Of a stretch of DNA of 64,000 nucleotides, positions 57,774-64,000 are shown in pieces. Source of the stretch: an uncultured Rhodospirillales bacterium (lineage in GTDB: Bacteria; Pseudomonadota; Alphaproteobacteria; CAAGCB01; CAG-977). Location: the NCBI GenBank assembly GCA_902777205.1, contig CACYSU010000012.1, forward strand, positions 1-64,000. The letters run 5' to 3'. The translations under genes were made by a program, and so were the position numbers. The notes below the pieces were generated by a model. The model made no database searches and was not told where the DNA came from. It was given only the letters and a program-made list of their open reading frames with translations. Numbering within the stretch: the first letter of the stretch is position 1; every line of letters starts with the position of its first letter.

Positions 57774-58538
57774 TTAAAACGGATTGATGATGTCCAGAAC
57801 CTGCCGGCCGATCCGCGGCTGCTGAACGTCGCTGATCGTCCCTTTGCCGCCGTAGGCGACGCGCAGTTCGGCGATCTTTTCCGATTTGATGGTGTTCAGG
57901 GTGGAAATGTCTTCGCGCCGGATGATGCCGGTCATGTGCAGCTGGCGCATTTCATAGTTGACGCGGACTTCCTGTTTGCCGGAAATGACCAGATTTCCGT
58001 TGGGCAGAATCTGCGTGACGACGGCCGCCATGGTCACGTCGATTTTTTCGTTCCGGTCGATCGACCCGTCGCCGGTGATGTCGCGGCTGCTGGTGATGTT
58101 GAACAGGTTGGACACGTCCACGCCGTTAGGCAGAATTTTCCCTGCATATTTTTCCAGTCCGGCCAAAGCGCCGATGCTGGTGCTGTCTTTGTCCGTGCCG
58201 CGTTTCTGTTCCGATTTGTTTTCCAGCAAAGCTTTGTCGGAAATGACGACCTGCACGGTCAGGATGTCGCCGACCTGCGCGGCGCGCTGGTCTTTGAAAA
58301 ATCCTTTCGACCCCGGCCGCCACAGCGAATTGGCGTTGACATAGGGCGTCTGCGGTTCGGGCATGGGCATATCGACGGGGGTGTATCCCTTTTCCTTCGT
58401 CGGGTTTTCGATTTTGGAAAATTCGGGGGCTTTGCCGACATCTTTCAGCCGGCCGAAATAGGCGCACCCCGTCGCGTTCAGCGCGAACGCCGCGATCAAC
58501 GCGGTTTGCGCCATCCTTTTAAAGTGTTGCTTTTTCAT
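57774..58538 (-). CDS. flgH: Flagellar L-ring protein FlgH
   Basis: Predicted 254-residue lipoprotein with lipid-attachment cysteine C25 (NATGC). Family features are SLWRPGSKGFFKDQRAAQVGDILTV, the region before it, SSRDITGDGSIDRNEKIDVTMAAVV and the C-terminal RVAYGGKGTISDVQQPRIG. It forms the outer-membrane bushing of the basal body. It follows flgA by 15 bases; flgI (P ring) is not next to it, which is common in alphaproteobacteria. Confidence 0.95.
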   Translation of the reverse strand: MKKQHFKRMAQTALIAAFALNATGCAYFGRLKDVGKAPEFSKIENPTKEKGYTPVDMPMPEPQTPYVNANSLWRPGSKGFFKDQRAAQVGDILTVQVVISDKALLENKSEQKRGTDKDSTSIGALAGLEKYAGKILPNGVDVSNLFNITSSRDITGDGSIDRNEKIDVTMAAVVTQILPNGNLVISGKQEVRVNYEMRQLHMTGIIRREDISTLNTIKSEKIAELRVAYGGKGTISDVQQPRIGRQVLDIINPF

Positions 58539-58553
58539 CGTATCCTCCCTTTT

Positions 58554-59501
58554 TTATCCGCCGGCCGCGGGGATCAAGACCGTTTCCGGTCCCGTCACCG
58601 TTCCCTGGACGACGGATTTGCTTTGCAGGTTCATCACACGGACGGAATCTCCCAATCCGCCGTTTTCCAGAGCTTTTCCTTTGGCGCTGAGCATGATGTT
58701 GCCTTTGGAAAAGTTCAAGGTGACGACCTTGCCTTTGGCGACCATGACCTGCGTTTGCACGTCGTTGGCCGTGATGTTTTGTCCCGCGCGCACCGTGCGC
58801 TTGATTTCCTTGCCGATCAAATCGTCAACGTTTGCGGGGTCGATGCGCCGCCGCCCGTCCTGCGCGACGCGGTTGACGGCGATGTCGTCGCGCGTGACGA
58901 TCTGTCCCGCTTTCATGTCCCGCCGCGCGACGGGGACGGTGACGAACAGGCGGACTTTGCCGGAAAACACCGGCGAAGACAGCTTGTTTTGATTGACGGT
59001 CAGGTCGGTTTCGACCTCGAAGGTCTGACGCTGCGCGTTGTATTCCGCGCGCACCGGTTCCAACCGCCAATCGGAACGCGCCGGCACCAACAGCGGCAGG
59101 TCGCCCTTTTGGATCAGCAGGTCGGCCGTTTCCGGCAGGCCTTTTTCGCGCAAAGCCGCCGTCAACGCCGCCTTGACCTCTTCTTCGCCGATTTTGTCGG
59201 CGGCGCGGTGGACGGTAGCGGTGCTTTGGTCGGGCGACGGCGTCCAGTCGATATTGTGCTTTTTCGCCAGCTGTTTCAGCCATTCCGCGGTCAGGATCGC
59301 GTCCTTGCCCAACGCGGGGGCGGGGGCGGCGGGGGTTCGGTCGGCCGCGGCGTCCAATCCGGAAAACAAATCGCCCAAGCGGATGTATTCGTCGGAAACC
59401 TCGGCCTTTTGTTTTAAAACGACGGGCAGCGCCTGCAGTTCGGCGGCGGCCGCGCGGGACGCCGGAACAGTCAGAAACAAAGCGAAAAGCAGGCGGATCA
59501 T
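58554..59501 (-). CDS. flgA: Flagellar P-ring assembly chaperone FlgA
   Basis: Predicted 315-residue secreted protein, signal peptide to about residue 19. The C-terminal SAF/ChapFlgA domain is clear (VARRDMKAGQIVTRDDIAVNRV, GKEIKRTVRAGQNITANDVQ, VVTLNFSKGNIMLSAKGKALENG split over it). The N-terminal 170 residues are longer than in enteric FlgA. It helps FlgI form the P ring. It is 13 bases after flgG. Confidence 0.93.
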   Translation of the reverse strand: MIRLLFALFLTVPASRAAAAELQALPVVLKQKAEVSDEYIRLGDLFSGLDAAADRTPAAPAPALGKDAILTAEWLKQLAKKHNIDWTPSPDQSTATVHRAADKIGEEEVKAALTAALREKGLPETADLLIQKGDLPLLVPARSDWRLEPVRAEYNAQRQTFEVETDLTVNQNKLSSPVFSGKVRLFVTVPVARRDMKAGQIVTRDDIAVNRVAQDGRRRIDPANVDDLIGKEIKRTVRAGQNITANDVQTQVMVAKGKVVTLNFSKGNIMLSAKGKALENGGLGDSVRVMNLQSKSVVQGTVTGPETVLIPAAGG

Positions 59502-59514
59502 CGTTTTATGCCCC

Positions 59515-60306
59515 TTATGATTTCAGCTGGTTGATGGTCGAAAGCATCTGGTCGGCCGTCGTGATGACTTTGGAATTCATTTCATAGGCGCGTTGGGCGG
59601 ACACCAGTTCCGTGATTTCCGACACGACGTTGACGTTCGAGTTTTCCAAATGTCCCTGCAGCACCGTGCCGAAACCCAAAGCCCCCGGAACGTCCGTCAG
59701 CGGGTTGCCCGACGCCGCCGTTTCCATGAACAGGTTGTCGCCGATCGCTTCCAATCCGGATTCGTTCATGAAATTCGCCAATTCCAGCTGGCCGACGTTC
59801 GTCAATTCGGTCTGCCCGTCCTCTTTGACCCAAACTTCGCCGGACGAATTGATCGTGATGCCGATGACGTTTTCGGGAATGGTGATCCCCGGCTGAACCG
59901 TGTAGCCGTCCGACGTGACCAGCAGGCCGTCGGGGCTGACTTGGAACGCGCCGTCGCGGGTGTATCCCGTGCCGCGGTCGTTGGGCAGTTCGATTTGGAA
60001 ATAGCCGTTGCCCTGAATCGCCAGATCCAGCGTGTTGTCCGTGTTCAAAACCGACCCGTGTTCCGACACGCGGTAAACCGATGTCGTTTTGACGCCCAGA
60101 CCCAGCTGGATGCCCGACGGGACGATTGTGCCGGAATCCGACGAATTGGCACCGACGCGGCGCATATCTTGGTACAGCAGATCGTGAAATTCCGCCCGTC
60201 TGCGCGAATAGGCCGTCGTGTTCATGTTTGCGATGTTGTTGGAAATAACTTCGACGTTCGTTTGCTGGGCCAGCATTCCCGTCGCGCCGATATGAAGAGC
60301 TCTCAT
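59515..60306 (-). CDS. flgG: Flagellar distal rod protein FlgG
   Basis: Predicted 263-residue rod protein, usual length. The start MRALHIGATGMLAQQTNVEVISNNIANMNT and the end SEITELVSAQRAYEMNSKVI are canonical; the two form the coiled-coil rod helices. FlgG builds the distal rod. It follows flgF by 30 bases. Confidence 0.97.
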   Translation of the reverse strand: MRALHIGATGMLAQQTNVEVISNNIANMNTTAYSRRRAEFHDLLYQDMRRVGANSSDSGTIVPSGIQLGLGVKTTSVYRVSEHGSVLNTDNTLDLAIQGNGYFQIELPNDRGTGYTRDGAFQVSPDGLLVTSDGYTVQPGITIPENVIGITINSSGEVWVKEDGQTELTNVGQLELANFMNESGLEAIGDNLFMETAASGNPLTDVPGALGFGTVLQGHLENSNVNVVSEITELVSAQRAYEMNSKVITTADQMLSTINQLKS

Positions 60307-60336
60307 GATTTTGACTCCTTAAACCTTAAAAAAAAC

Positions 60337-61077
60337 TCAGCCGCTTGTCTTGGCGTAAACCTGCATCGCGTTTTGACGGCGCGAATGTTCCGTGTCGATC
60401 ATCATCTGCACGTTTTCATACGCGCGCTGCAGTTTGATCATTTGCGACATTTCCACAACGGCGTTGACGTTCGACGATTCGATCATCCCCTGTTCGACGT
60501 TCGGGCGGACGGCCGTCACGGCGTTGTCGTCCGTGTTGCGGTACAGCCCGCTGTGCGTCGCGCGCAGTTTTTGGCGATCCGCGAATTCGACGGTTTGCAA
60601 CGTCGCCACGGGACCGTTTTCCGTCACGATCGTGCCGTCGCGGGTGACGTTGAATTCCGTTTCTTCCGGCGCGATGAAAATCGGGTTGTCGCGGTCATCC
60701 AAAACGGGGTTGTTTTCGTTCGTGACCAGCATACCGTCGTCGTTGATTTTGAATTGGCCGTTGCGGGTGTAGCGTACGCCTTCCGGCGTATCAATGACGA
60801 AATAGGAATCCCCGTGGATCGCCAGATCGAAAGGATTGTCCGTCGCGGAAAACGCGCCTTCGGTGAAATTGCGGACGATGCCGAAATCGTGAACGAAAGA
60901 CAGGCGGTCGTCCAACAGTTTTTCATCCGTTTTGCTTTTGGACACATATTCCGTGAAATGGGGCTGGACGCCTTTGTAAGCGGTCGTATTCACATTCGCC
61001 AGATTGTTGGCAACCATGTCCAGCTGACGCCACAGGCTGGTTTGGCGGGACAGGGCGATATAAAGTGTGTTTTCCAT
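60337..61077 (-). CDS. flgF: Flagellar proximal rod protein FlgF
   Basis: Predicted 246-residue protein. The ATG at 61077 gives MENTLYIALSRQTSLW, with LDMVANNLANVNTTAYKG after it; a longer frame upstream crosses the sigma-54 promoter. The C-terminus has VEMSQMIKLQRAYENVQMMI. It lies first in flgF-flgG-flgA-flgH-flaF. Confidence 0.95.
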   Translation of the reverse strand: MENTLYIALSRQTSLWRQLDMVANNLANVNTTAYKGVQPHFTEYVSKSKTDEKLLDDRLSFVHDFGIVRNFTEGAFSATDNPFDLAIHGDSYFVIDTPEGVRYTRNGQFKINDDGMLVTNENNPVLDDRDNPIFIAPEETEFNVTRDGTIVTENGPVATLQTVEFADRQKLRATHSGLYRNTDDNAVTAVRPNVEQGMIESSNVNAVVEMSQMIKLQRAYENVQMMIDTEHSRRQNAMQVYAKTSG

Positions 61078-61115
61078 ATGATCCTCCCGATGCGGGTTTG
61101 TCTTGCGATAGCATA

Positions 61116-61131
61116 TGCACGAACCGTGCCA
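61116..61131 (-). promoter_or_regulatory. sigma-54 promoter of the flgF operon
   Basis: On the minus strand TGGCACGGTTCGTGCA has the invariant GG (-24) and GC (-12) exactly 10 bases apart and closely matches TGGCAC-N5-TTGC. It is 39 bases upstream of the flgF ATG. It suits activation by the FlbD-type protein encoded at 6990-8324. An enhancer site was not identified. Confidence 0.75.
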
Positions 61132-61154
61132 AATTTTGTTTTTCAAATATTCCC

Positions 61155-61182
61155 TTGAAAACGCCGTCGGAATAATTATTTT
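61155..61182 (+). promoter_or_regulatory. Candidate sigma-70 promoter of fliL-fliM
   Basis: TTGAAA (61155-61160) and TATTTT (61177-61182), spacer 16, lie 72 bases before the fliL ATG. Repeated TTATAAC/TTATTAAC/TATAAC words downstream (61184-61218) may be regulator sites. No GG-N10-GC sigma-54 pair is seen for this direction. Confidence 0.38.
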
Positions 61183-61254
61183 CTTATAACCTGTTATTAA
61201 CCAAAACGGCGTATAACAGACTGAATTGAGGTTGAAAACTGTAAGGATCCTTGC

Positions 61255-61791
61255 ATGGCTGCGGAATTTGACGACAAAGCCGCCGGAACGGAAAACGAAA
61301 ACGAACGGCCGACGCCCGCCGTCGCGCCGAAAAAAAAGATTTTATTGCTGCTGTTGCCGATTTTTCTGGTGATCGGTTCGGTTGTCGGATTGTATTTTTC
61401 CGGCATGGCTGACGCCTTGCTGGCGGTGGCGCCGGCGGATAACGGTGAAAAAGCAGGCGGCGAACGCGAAGAGGGCGAGGCGTCGGGCGTGTTTTTCGAC
61501 GTGCCCGAAATATTGGTGAACCTCTCCGCCCGCGCGGGGCAGAAACCGATTTATTTCAAAATCAAAGTGACGCTGGAAATGGCGTCCTCGGCCGATGTCG
61601 AACAGGCCGAAAAACTGTTGCCGCGCATTGTCGATAGTCTGCAGTTCTATTTGCGCGAAATGCGGTTGGATGAATTGCAGGGATCCGTCGGCACATACCG
61701 GTTGAAAGAGGAAATTCACAACCGTTTGAACCGCGTGTTGTCGCCGGTCAGGGTCAACGACGTGCTGTTCAAGGAAATTTTGATTCAATAA
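61255..61791 (+). CDS. fliL: Flagellar basal body-associated protein FliL
   Basis: Predicted 178-residue protein with AAGGA ribosome site. A charged cytoplasmic start, one transmembrane helix (about 28-48) and a periplasmic stomatin-like FliL domain (FFDVPEILVNLSARAGQKPIYFKIKVTLE region; LPRIVDSLQFYLREM; ending VNDVLFKEILIQ). FliL surrounds the stator and supports torque. It precedes fliM by 10 bases. Confidence 0.93.
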   Translation: MAAEFDDKAAGTENENERPTPAVAPKKKILLLLLPIFLVIGSVVGLYFSGMADALLAVAPADNGEKAGGEREEGEASGVFFDVPEILVNLSARAGQKPIYFKIKVTLEMASSADVEQAEKLLPRIVDSLQFYLREMRLDELQGSVGTYRLKEEIHNRLNRVLSPVRVNDVLFKEILIQ

Positions 61792-61801
61792 GGGGATGCA
61801 A

Positions 61802-62809
61802 ATGGCGCAAAACGGTCGAAACAACCCGACGGAATCCGGCGAAACGGATCAAGACGTTTCCCAGATCCTGAATCAGGACGAAATCGACAGCCTGTTGAAC
61901 AACGGGGACGGTCGCGCGGAACAAACCGGCGTTCAGGCTTTGCTGAACACTTCGACGGTTTCCTACGAACGTCTGCCGATGCTGGAAATCGTGTTCGACC
62001 GTTTGGTGCGCTTGATGTCCACGACTCTGCGCAATTTCACCCAGTTCAACATTGAAATCACGCTGGAAGGCATCGACACGATGCGTTTCGGCGATTATCT
62101 GGATTCCGTGGCGCAGCCGTCCATGATGTCCGTTTTCCGCGCGGAGGAATGGGACAATTTCGGTTTGATGACGATTGATTCGTCCTTGATTTACACGATG
62201 GTTGACGTTTTGCTGGGCGGACGGCGCGGAACGGCCGCGATGCGTTTGGACGGGCGGCCTTACACATTGATTGAACGCAACCTGATCGAAAAGATGCTGC
62301 ATCTGGTGCTGTCCGATTTGTCGGCCGCTTTCGACCCGCTGTCGCCCGTGACGTTCCGGTTCGACCGTTTGGAAACGAATCCGAAATTCGCGATGATCTC
62401 CCGTCCGTCGAACGCGGCGGTCGTGGCGAAGTTCCGCATTGACATGGAGGATCGCGGCGGCCGGATCGAGCTGCTGCTGCCTTACGCGATGCTGGAACCG
62501 GTGCGCGAACTGCTGCTGCAGGGGTTCATGGGCGAAAAATTCGGCCGCGACAGCATTTGGGAAAACCATTTGGCCGAAGCGTTGTGGGTCAGCGAAGTCG
62601 ATCTGCTGGCCGTTTTGGATCGTCATATGACATCGTTGAAGCAGGTGCTGAAATGGAAAGTCGGCACGCGTCTGCTGCTGAACGCTTCGCCGGATTCCGA
62701 AGTTGAAATGATCTGCGGCGACATCCCGATGTTTTACGGGCGCATGGGACGCAAAGGCGACCACATCGCCGTGCAGATCGAAGACAAAATCAAACGGCAG
62801 AAGGATTAA
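61802..62809 (+). CDS. fliM: Flagellar motor switch protein FliM
   Basis: Predicted 335-residue protein. The ATG at 61802 has AAGGGG 6 bases upstream; the ATG at 61796 touches that site. The N-terminal LNQDEIDSLLN is the CheY-binding peptide; the CheC-like middle contains GDYLDSVAQPSMMSVF and LLGGRRG; a SpoA domain closes it (LKWKVGTRLLLN). FliM is the C-ring part that receives CheY-P. Confidence 0.96.
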   Translation: MAQNGRNNPTESGETDQDVSQILNQDEIDSLLNNGDGRAEQTGVQALLNTSTVSYERLPMLEIVFDRLVRLMSTTLRNFTQFNIEITLEGIDTMRFGDYLDSVAQPSMMSVFRAEEWDNFGLMTIDSSLIYTMVDVLLGGRRGTAAMRLDGRPYTLIERNLIEKMLHLVLSDLSAAFDPLSPVTFRFDRLETNPKFAMISRPSNAAVVAKFRIDMEDRGGRIELLLPYAMLEPVRELLLQGFMGEKFGRDSIWENHLAEALWVSEVDLLAVLDRHMTSLKQVLKWKVGTRLLLNASPDSEVEMICGDIPMFYGRMGRKGDHIAVQIEDKIKRQKD

Positions 62810-62814
62810 CAGCC

Positions 62815-63417
62815 ATGTCGATCGAACTTATTATCAACATTGTCGTGATCTGTCTGTTGGTGCCGACGATCGTTTTCGCGGTCGTTTTGAACAAAAGGCT
62901 GGAGATTTTGCGTAACAGCCGCGCCGATCTGGGACGTTTGATCGAAGCGTTCAACGACGCGACGACGCGCGCCGAATCGGGCATTCCCCGATTGAAGCAG
63001 GCGGCGGACAGCGCGGGCGGTTTGCTGCGCGACCAGATTCAAAAGGCACAGACTTTGCGCGACGACATGGCGTTCATGATCGAACGCGCTGACGCGATCG
63101 TCCGGCGGTTGGACGATGCGATGCGCGCGATGCCGTCGCGTCCCGCCGTTTCCGACGACGCTTTGAAAACGGCCGCTTATGAACAAAAGTCCGCCGCGCC
63201 CGTTTCCGGCGGCCGCAAAAAACGCGTGCTGGCCGAAAAGCCGGAGGATCTGATTTCCTCCGCCGTTTCCGCGGCGCAGGACATTTTGCGCGATGTCGAA
63301 GACCAGAAACCGAAAGCCGCCAAGAAACCCTTGGCGCCGATGATTCGGGACGACGTGGATTCCGACCGGTCGGAGGCGGAACGCGAACTGCTTAAAGCTT
63401 TGCAGTCCATGCGGTAA
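62815..63417 (+). CDS. DUF6468-type membrane protein of the fliM operon
   Basis: Predicted 200-residue protein. One N-terminal transmembrane helix (about 3-24) is followed by NKRLEILRNSRADLGRLIEAFNDAT and a long helical, coiled-coil-like stretch to about 110, then a basic linker. This fits the alphaproteobacterial family DUF6468, which is typically encoded just after fliM. Function is unknown; a role at the motor or stator is inferred from location. Spacing to fliM is 5 bases. Confidence 0.82.
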   Translation: MSIELIINIVVICLLVPTIVFAVVLNKRLEILRNSRADLGRLIEAFNDATTRAESGIPRLKQAADSAGGLLRDQIQKAQTLRDDMAFMIERADAIVRRLDDAMRAMPSRPAVSDDALKTAAYEQKSAAPVSGGRKKRVLAEKPEDLISSAVSAAQDILRDVEDQKPKAAKKPLAPMIRDDVDSDRSEAERELLKALQSMR

Positions 63418-63429
63418 GGAGGGGCGGTT

Positions 63430-64000
63430 ATGAAACAAGCGATTGCCGCGGATGCCCGCAAGGACAAGGTGAAAAGAAAACGGCCGGCGCGTTTCCGGCT
63501 GCTGCCGTTGGTGATATTTTTCTGCGTTTTGATGCTGTCCGTGCGCGTGGGCGTCGTGTGGCGCAATCTGGTCGCGCCGGTGCCGGATCGTCCCGCCGCC
63601 GTCGCCGTTTCCGCCGTTCAGGCGCAGGCCGCCGAACCGGCCGGAAAGGCGAAAAGCGGATCGCTTTCCTCTAAAATCTCGCAGGCCGTCAGCGCGGATC
63701 GTGCGGAAAAAGGGCGCGTGACGGAAAAAACGGGGACGGGGTATTCCCAATCCGAATTGGAAATTTTGCAAAAACTGGCGCAGCGGCGCGAAGAACTGGA
63801 TGTCCGCGAACGCGCCATTGAACAGCGCGCGGGCGTTTTAAAGGCAGCCGAAGCGCAGATCGACATGAAAATCGCCAAGCTGAAAGAGCTGGAAACCTCG
63901 ATCAAGGATTTGATCGGCGTTTACGACGAACGCGAACGCGACCGGCTGAACAATCTGGTCAAAATCTATTCGACGATGAAGCCAAAAGAGGCCGCGCGCC
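63430..64000 (+). CDS. MotE-like flagellar stator chaperone, 3' end cut by window
   Basis: At least 190 residues are present; the gene runs off the right edge. It starts MKQAIAADARKDK with AAGGAGG upstream, has a transmembrane helix near 24-42, an Ala/Lys linker, a coiled coil (about 95-150: ILQKLAQRREELDVRERAIE), and begins the MotE/MgtE-N-like domain (LNNLVKIYSTMKPKEAAR). MotE proteins fold or stabilise MotC/stator parts in alphaproteobacteria. The order fliL-fliM-DUF6468-motE supports it. Confidence 0.82.
   Translation, partial: MKQAIAADARKDKVKRKRPARFRLLPLVIFFCVLMLSVRVGVVWRNLVAPVPDRPAAVAVSAVQAQAAEPAGKAKSGSLSSKISQAVSADRAEKGRVTEKTGTGYSQSELEILQKLAQRREELDVRERAIEQRAGVLKAAEAQIDMKIAKLKELETSIKDLIGVYDERERDRLNNLVKIYSTMKPKEAAR

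Overview
The window is 64 kb of densely packed chromosome from a flagellated, Gram-negative alphaproteobacterium. Evidence for that placement: FlbD-type and FlaF-type flagellar regulators, a fliL-fliM-DUF6468-motE gene order, a prfA-prmC-DUF4167-clpB block, the hflK-hflC-DUF2065-degP block, and complete Kdo/lipid A genes. The closest fit seems to be a Rhodospirillales-like, possibly host-associated lineage; this is inference from gene content, not from a search. No tRNA, rRNA, CRISPR array, insertion sequence or prophage was recognised, and no stretch over 300 bases lacks a gene.

Region 1 (1-12.4 kb, minus strand). At the left edge lies a broken HExxH metallopeptidase-like gene, frameshifted by a 65-bp tandem duplication. 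Next is a flagellar operon read right to left: fliF-fliG-fliH-fliN-flbD-flhA-flhF-flhG-fliK. It encodes the MS ring, rotor/C ring, export gate, polar placement GTPase/ATPase, hook-length control and the sigma-54 activator.

Region 2 (12.5-19 kb). rpsD, then the outer-membrane lipid asymmetry pair mlaC/mlaA, an orphan MetH-activation-domain protein, a LOG-family enzyme, two secreted proteins of unknown role, comF and a mannose-phosphate-type cupin.

Region 3 (19-30.2 kb, plus strand). lysC, a nitronate monooxygenase-like flavoprotein, rodZ-like, ispG, hisS, prfA, prmC, a DUF4167 AT-hook protein and clpB: amino-acid, isoprenoid, translation and proteostasis functions.

Region 4 (30.2-39.5 kb). 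An unknown lipoprotein, then an envelope operon (DUF374 acyltransferase, waaA, lpxK, lpxL) and an isoprenoid operon (xseB, ispA, dxs, tlyA).

Region 5 (39.6-56.5 kb). A 2053-residue autotransporter; thyX-hflK-hflC-DUF2065-degP-holC; ppiD divergent from tpiA-secG-kdsA-eno.

Region 6 (56.5-64 kb). A putative NlpC/P60-LRAT-type cysteine hydrolase, then a second flagellar locus: flgF-flgG-flgA-flgH-flaF on the minus strand and, divergently, fliL-fliM-DUF6468-motE. A good sigma-54 promoter precedes flgF, matching the FlbD-type activator in region 1. Most of the window is conserved housekeeping and flagellar DNA. The least explained items are the duplicated metallopeptidase gene, the orphan MetH activation domain, the giant autotransporter, the alpha-helical lipoprotein, the cysteine hydrolase and the hairpin between flgH and flaF.
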